Below are positions 7,107 through 10,619 of a stretch of DNA of 10,619 bases, in pieces. The notes beneath the pieces are model-generated. The model was given only the letters and a program-made list of their open reading frames with translations. It had not been told where the DNA came from and ran no database searches. The number at the start of each line of letters is the position of its first letter. The first letter of the stretch is position 1. The stretch comes from CAZGYE01 sp964530165 (lineage in GTDB: Bacteria > Planctomycetota > Planctomycetia > Planctomycetales > Planctomycetaceae): NCBI GenBank assembly GCA_964530165.1, contig CAZGYE010000207.1, forward strand, positions 1-10,619, given 5' to 3'. Made by a program: the position numbers and the translations under genes.

Positions 7107-7134
7107 CTTCCGGCATCAATAGTGGCAACGGAAG
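7107..7134. repeat. Short inverted repeat upstream of the small secreted protein gene
   Basis: CTTCCG (7107-7112) and CGGAAG (7129-7134) form a perfect 6-bp inverted repeat separated by 16 bases, in the 85-base gap between the Hpt gene and the small secreted protein gene. It could be an operator or a weak RNA hairpin in a shared transcript. No poly-T follows, so it is not a standard terminator. A match of this length is not rare by chance. Confidence 0.25.
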
Positions 7135-7170
7135 CGGATTGTTGCAAGTCCATTTGGCTGCAACGCTGTA

Positions 7171-7500
7171 TCAAACACAGATGCGGGCCATGTAACCGAG
7201 AACACGATCCAAAGCCTCGCCGATGCGGTCGATGTCGTGGTCGTCGGCCTTGCAGGCCTCTTCCAACTCGCGGGCGAGGTCGGTCAGTCCAGCGAATCCA
7301 TAACCGCCGCCGGCACCTTTCAATTGATGGGCCTGCGTGCGGACCTGGTCGATCTGACAGGTGCGAAATGATCCCTCTAACCCCTGCCGTTTCTCGATCA
7401 TTGATTCGGCGAACATCTCCAGCAGTTCGTCGAAATCGGGATCGCCGGCCAGCGTCGAACGGATCGGTCCCTGGGACTCGCTTGGGTTGCTTTTGTGCAT
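7171..7500 (-). CDS. Stand-alone Hpt (histidine phosphotransfer) protein
   Basis: The protein has 109 residues and no membrane segment, so it is cytoplasmic. It is a single Hpt domain: AHQLKGAGGGYGF at 57-69 matches the family motif HxLKGxxxxxG, which makes His58 the likely phosphorylated residue. The flanking helices (FDELLEMFAESMIEKRQGLE before, LTDLARELEEACKADD after) fit the four-helix bundle. Hpt domains relay phosphate between receiver domains of hybrid kinases and response regulators. No kinase or regulator gene lies in the window, so its partners are encoded elsewhere. GGAG lies 13-10 nt before the ATG. A possible extended -10 promoter is centred about 47 bases upstream. Confidence 0.88.
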   Translation of the reverse strand: MHKSNPSESQGPIRSTLAGDPDFDELLEMFAESMIEKRQGLEGSFRTCQIDQVRTQAHQLKGAGGGYGFAGLTDLARELEEACKADDHDIDRIGEALDRVLGYMARICV

Positions 7501-7543
7501 GGTGTCCGGCTCCGTAGTTCCGCGACGTTGATGTTACCGGATG

Positions 7544-7552
7544 TGTATAGCA
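7544..7552 (-). promoter_or_regulatory. Candidate extended -10 promoter of the Hpt gene
   Basis: On the minus strand TGCTATACA (7552-7544) fits the extended -10 pattern TGnTATAAT, with four of six in the hexamer matching at TATA plus the TG. Transcription would begin near 7537, giving a leader of about 37 bases before the ATG at 7500. No good -35 is visible at 16-18 bases, which extended -10 promoters can tolerate. The site lies after a putative terminator of the upstream gene, which suits an independent promoter. Confidence 0.35.
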
Positions 7553-7605
7553 CGCCGACGCCGGCAACTCTGTCGCGGTCGCGCAGATTCCAGCAACCTG
7601 CCTGC

Positions 7606-7627
7606 AAAAAGGGGCATTGGCTCCCCC
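7606..7627 (-). terminator. Putative short Rho-independent terminator
   Basis: On the minus strand GGGG and CCCC flank a nine-base loop (gagccaatg) and are followed directly by TTTTT (7610-7606). The structure starts about 9 bases after the TAA of the small membrane protein gene. The stem is only four G-C pairs, so termination may be partial. Confidence 0.4.
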
Positions 7628-7635
7628 TGTGTCGA

Positions 7636-7860
7636 TTATGCGGCCTTGTCTTGCGAAGACCCTTGCGTGTCGTTATGACCAGGGGTTGAAGCCGCATGCG
7701 GCAACCGCACTCGCTCTTCGGCAGACAAATTCGGTTTCGATCGGTGCAAGAATCGTCCCAGGTAGAAGCTCAACGACATCGCGGCTCCGCAAACCGTCAG
7801 TGCAAAGCCACAGCCGATCAGAGCAAATTGGTCGTCCGTCAATCTGTTCAGTAGTTCCAT
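7636..7860 (-). CDS. Small single-span membrane protein, unknown function
   Basis: From the ATG at 7860 the product is 74 residues. Residues 11-37 (QFALIGCGFALTVCGAAMSL and onward) form one transmembrane helix, followed by a positively charged, hydrophilic tail (FLHRSKPNLSAEER), so the C-terminus is probably cytoplasmic. GGGAG lies 16-12 nt ahead of this start, a rather long spacing. In-frame ATGs at 7929 and 7971 would add 23 or 37 residues that look like upstream non-coding sequence, and the 7971 start would reach into the promoter region of the divergent permease gene. I do not recognise the family. That it is a real gene is inferred from the membrane helix, the plausible start and the terminator-like hairpin after the stop. 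Confidence 0.55.
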   Translation of the reverse strand: MELLNRLTDDQFALIGCGFALTVCGAAMSLSFYLGRFLHRSKPNLSAEERVRLPHAASTPGHNDTQGSSQDKAA

Positions 7861-7971
7861 TCGCGTCGAGTCTCCCAGGATGCGTGGCGTCGCTGCAACG
7901 GTGCCGGGCGCGGGTCGGCCGGCGGTCATTTCCTCAATTCGGAATGTTGGGCTGGTTGACTTCAACTGCAC

Positions 7972-8001
7972 TTGACCTGAGAGAGACTTTTTCCCTATAC
8001 G
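7972..8001 (+). promoter_or_regulatory. Candidate sigma-70 promoter of the LptF/LptG permease gene
   Basis: TTGACC (7972-7977, five of six to the -35 consensus) and TATACG (7996-8001, four of six to the -10) are separated by 18 bases. A transcription start near 8008 would leave a leader of about 38 bases before the ATG at 8046, but only about 5 bases before the alternative ATG at 8013. It therefore supports the 8046 start. A second TTGAC lies 17 bases upstream at 7955-7959. Confidence 0.5.
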
Positions 8002-8045
8002 ATACTGGCGAGATGGCGTATGTCCTTGTTCGGCTGTCGGTTACG

Positions 8046-9224
8046 ATGCGGCTACTTCAGCGATATCTGCTTTTCGAATTGCTCCGGGTGTTTGCCCTCT
8101 TGCTGAGCGGGTTGACGATCCTGCTGGTGTTTGTCGGCGTGATGCGCGAGGTGAGTGAGAACGGCCTCGGGACGTTTCAGGTCCTGCAGATTCTGCCCTA
8201 CGTGGTCCCGAGCCTTCTGCCCTTCACCATTCCAGCCACCCTGCTGCTGACTGTCTGTGTGGTCTACGGTCGGATTGCCGGCGATCAGGAGATCACCGCC
8301 GCCAAAGCGGCGGGAGTCAACGTGTTGTCGCTGCTGTGGCCTTCGTTCTGGTTGGGGGCCGTGCTGACTCTCTGCTCGTTGGTGTTGTCCGACCAGGTCA
8401 TTCCCTGGGCCGTCAGAAACATTCAACTCACGGTTGCGGCGGCAATGGAGGACATTTTCCTCGATCTGCTGCGTACTCACTACCAAGTGATTGATCGTGT
8501 GCGCGGCTACTCCATCACCGTACTGGGCGTCGAAGGCAAGAGGCTCATCATGCCCACTTTTCAGTACACACCGCCGGGACACAACCCGGTGACACTGCAG
8601 GCTGACGAAGCAACGCTCGATTTCGACCTGAAGAAACAACACGTGATGCTGCATCTGGTCCGGGGCTGCATCGACATTCCCGGGCAGCGGCATTATTCGT
8701 TCGAACGAGATGACTGGCCGTTTCCGCTGCCGCATCAGATCCGCACTTCGAAAGCGCGCCATCTCACCATTCGCGACATCCGCGAGAAAGCGAGGCATCT
8801 GATGCGCAGACAAGAAGAGATGCGACAGCGGCGCGACATTGAGACCGCCCTCGCGTTGGCGATTGGTGATTTCCAGTGGTTTTTGGAGGAAGACTTCATC
8901 AATTTTCAGGCTCAAAGCGAATACGACCGCATCGATTTGGCGAAGCTCAACACGGCCGTGCACAGCCGCTTTGCCCTCTCGTCGAGTTGTCTGTTTTTTG
9001 CCTTGTTGGGCGGCCCATTTTCGATCCTTCAGGGACGGCGGCAATTTCTCACCAGCTTTTTCCTCTGTTTCCTACCGATTCTGCTGATTTATTACCCGAT
9101 CGTTCTGCTGATGATGAATCTTGCAAAAACCGGCGCCGTCAGCCCGGTCTGGTCGATGTGGCTGGCCAACGTCCTGCTGCTCATCGCCGCGGGATGGGTC
9201 CTGCGTAAAGCCCTCAAGCATTGA
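8046..9224 (+). CDS. lptF: LptF/LptG-family permease of the LPS export ABC transporter
   Basis: The protein has 392 residues, normal for YjgP/YjgQ-type permeases. LptF and LptG form the inner-membrane pair that, with the LptB ATPase, extracts lipopolysaccharide and passes it to LptC. Six membrane segments are visible near 10-33, 55-75, 98-118, 309-328, 336-357 and 368-387, with a beta-rich periplasmic domain between the third and fourth. GRIAGDQEITAAKAAGV (75-91) is the family's diagnostic cytoplasmic coupling segment, and RFALSSSCLFFALLGGPFSI opens the fourth helix. The start MRLLQRYLLFELLR is typical of the family; no Shine-Dalgarno is visible. ATG 8013 would add 11 residues. A charged helical stretch (236-300) before the fourth helix looks longer than usual. 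F versus G cannot be settled from sequence alone, and no second permease or ATPase gene is in the window. The next gene follows after 112 bases on the same strand. Confidence 0.88.
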   Translation: MRLLQRYLLFELLRVFALLLSGLTILLVFVGVMREVSENGLGTFQVLQILPYVVPSLLPFTIPATLLLTVCVVYGRIAGDQEITAAKAAGVNVLSLLWPSFWLGAVLTLCSLVLSDQVIPWAVRNIQLTVAAAMEDIFLDLLRTHYQVIDRVRGYSITVLGVEGKRLIMPTFQYTPPGHNPVTLQADEATLDFDLKKQHVMLHLVRGCIDIPGQRHYSFERDDWPFPLPHQIRTSKARHLTIRDIREKARHLMRRQEEMRQRRDIETALALAIGDFQWFLEEDFINFQAQSEYDRIDLAKLNTAVHSRFALSSSCLFFALLGGPFSILQGRRQFLTSFFLCFLPILLIYYPIVLLMMNLAKTGAVSPVWSMWLANVLLLIAAGWVLRKALKH

Positions 9225-9336
9225 AGCATTTTTCGAGCAGCCCTTTCGCAGCCGTTGCCGCTTCCGTAAACTCACCCGAGAGGACGACTCGAACAATCCC
9301 ACATGCAGTATGCCCCATTTCCATTGGAGAGTTCGG

Positions 9337-10599
9337 ATGAAATTTTCGAAAGCGTTGCAATTGCTCTTGGCGGCGGCTCTATCGGTTCACTTCGGGTTTC
9401 CGGCCCGGGGCGTCGCCTCCGACGACACAAAACAAGACCAGGCCCCCGGCAAGGCCGGGGAGAAAAAGAACGATGACAAGAAAAGCGAGTCCGAAAAGGC
9501 CGGCGGCGGCACGCAACAAAACCTGCTCGAAGAATGGGCCAAACTGAGTCAACGCAAGCGGGACATCGCCGAAAAACTCCAGCAGCTTCAGAAGGACTTC
9601 GCGACAGCCGACGACAATGGAAAACGAAAAATCAGGGACGAATTCAAATTGTTGGTTGAAGAGTTTCAGCGGAAACTCGCCCCCAGAATGGAGGAGCTGG
9701 GACCGAAAGTTTACCAGCAGAAGCCAAACGACGTCGACGCGGCCGAAGTGGTCATGCGACGCGCCTACACGAAGAATCGCTACCTTCAGGCGGCCGAAAT
9801 CGCCGACCGGTTGACCGCGGCGAATCACGCGACTCGTTTCGTCGTGAATATTGCCGGGGTCTCTCACTTTGCCATTCACGATTTCGAGAAGGCGCGGAAA
9901 ATCCTGGAGGAGGCCGCGAAGAAGGGCCAACTCGACGACCGTCTGGCCCGCCGCTTTCTTCAACCGGCTGCCGACTACGTCGAGCTATGGAAGAAAGAGC
10001 AAGAGATCCGCAAACGCGAAGCGGCAGCCAAGCCAGACAAGCAATTGCCGCGCGTGCTGTTCAAAACGTCGCGCGGCGACGTCGAGCTGGAACTTTTCGA
10101 GAACGAAGCACCCAACACCGTGGCCAACTTCGTCAGCCTGGTCGAGGCCAAGATGTACGACGGCACGAAGTTTCACCGCGTGATCCCCAACTTCATGGCC
10201 CAGGGAGGCGATCCAAACAGCGTCGACGACGACCCCAGCGACGACGGTCAGGGCGGACCGGGATACACCATCAAGTGCGAATGCTTCCGCCAGGACGCCC
10301 GCATGCATTTTCGCGGCAGCATCAGCATGGCCCACGCCGGCAAGGACACCGGCGGCTCACAGTTCTTCCTGACGCATCTGCCCACCTACTGGCTGAACCC
10401 CAGCCAAGAAACTCAATCCGGCCATACCGTTTTCGGGCGGATCGTGAAAGGAATGGACGTCGTTGCCGCGCTCGAAGTCGGCGACAAACTCGTCTCGGCC
10501 AAAGTGCTCCGCAAGCGCAATCACGAGTACAAGCCCGAAGTCACCCCGGACAAAAAACCGAACTCGCGGCCGAAAAGCAAAAAGAAGGACGGCCGTTAA
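9337..10599 (+). CDS. Secreted cyclophilin-type peptidyl-prolyl cis-trans isomerase with helical N-terminal extension
   Basis: The protein has 420 residues; GGAGA ends 6 nt before the ATG at 9337. Residues 1-27 are a signal peptide without a lipobox, 30-60 a Lys/Asp-rich linker, 62-120 a coiled coil (LLEEWAKLSQRKRDIAEKL), and 130-225 TPR-like helices. Residues 238-395 are a cyclophilin domain that speeds cis-trans isomerisation of proline bonds during folding of exported proteins. The active-site pattern is intact: FHRVIPNFMAQGGD with Arg281, Phe286 and Gln289 (CypA R55, F60, Q63), GSISMAHAGKDTGGSQFF (327-344), Trp352 (CypA W121) and His363 (CypA H126). The loop between Trp352 and His363 is several residues longer than in CypA, and an Asp-rich loop (297-303) follows the first motif. 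The tail is basic. It is 112 bases downstream of the permease gene on the same strand and may share its transcript. Cyclophilin activity is very likely; the role of the helical part is unknown. Confidence 0.92.
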   Translation: MKFSKALQLLLAAALSVHFGFPARGVASDDTKQDQAPGKAGEKKNDDKKSESEKAGGGTQQNLLEEWAKLSQRKRDIAEKLQQLQKDFATADDNGKRKIRDEFKLLVEEFQRKLAPRMEELGPKVYQQKPNDVDAAEVVMRRAYTKNRYLQAAEIADRLTAANHATRFVVNIAGVSHFAIHDFEKARKILEEAAKKGQLDDRLARRFLQPAADYVELWKKEQEIRKREAAAKPDKQLPRVLFKTSRGDVELELFENEAPNTVANFVSLVEAKMYDGTKFHRVIPNFMAQGGDPNSVDDDPSDDGQGGPGYTIKCECFRQDARMHFRGSISMAHAGKDTGGSQFFLTHLPTYWLNPSQETQSGHTVFGRIVKGMDVVAALEVGDKLVSAKVLRKRNHEYKPEVTPDKKPNSRPKSKKKDGR

Positions 10600-10619
10600 T
10601 GCTTCCTCAGAACTGAACG

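Noticed and set aside
8052..9044. Minus-strand open frame of 330 codons
   Set aside because: It is antisense to the six-helix permease, which has a diagnostic family motif. The antisense product is Gln/His-rich with no fold signal.
9225..9336. Possible separate promoter or terminator between the permease and cyclophilin genes
   Set aside because: I found no convincing -35/-10 pair and no hairpin followed by T residues in these 112 bases, so none is claimed.

Overview
The window looks like a chromosomal segment of a Planctomycetota-type bacterium. The evidence is indirect: GC-rich coding DNA, several large secreted proteins of planctomycete style (a von Willebrand A protein with a secretin-N-like domain and a poly-glycine linker, a cyclophilin fused to a helical N-terminal part, a small secreted protein of unknown function), an LPS-export permease that implies an outer membrane, and Shine-Dalgarno sites that are clear for some genes and absent for others. 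I see no tRNA, rRNA, IS element, phage gene or CRISPR array.

Layout. Positions 1-4032 hold, on the minus strand, what is probably one long gene for a secreted VWA protein. It is split into two frames at a run of nine A (minus strand; positions 1315-1323). The upstream frame (1297-4032) encodes signal peptide, VWA domain with a complete MIDAS motif, coiled coil, STN-like domain and Gly-rich linker. The downstream frame (1-1321, running out of the window) encodes a helical-repeat region and a DUF2135-like domain. A predicted hairpin starts 7 nt after the A run. A divergent intergenic region (4033-4384) separates this from a plus-strand gene for a secreted HExxH metallopeptidase (4385-6652), whose coding region carries three different in-frame low-complexity repeats, including about 19 copies of an octanucleotide. 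Its 3' end overlaps a convergent minus-strand gene for a small secreted protein (6597-7085). Further minus-strand genes are a stand-alone Hpt phosphotransfer protein (7171-7500) and a small single-span membrane protein (7636-7860). From 8046 the plus strand carries an LptF/LptG permease and then a secreted cyclophilin-type prolyl isomerase that ends at 10599.

How the genes fit together. Apart from the Hpt protein, every product appears to be exported or embedded in the membrane: a surface or periplasmic VWA scaffold, a metallopeptidase, a proline isomerase and an LPS transporter subunit. The shared theme is the cell envelope, but no single pathway or operon unites them, and transcription changes direction three times.

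The most interesting observation is the A9 junction. Either it is a sequencing or assembly error, or a fresh frameshift, or a programmed slippage site that makes a truncated VWA protein of 911 residues and a fused protein of at least 1344 residues. The last is supported by the in-phase A_AAA_AAA heptamer, the hairpin at a suitable distance, and the lack of any start codon ahead of the folded part of the downstream frame.
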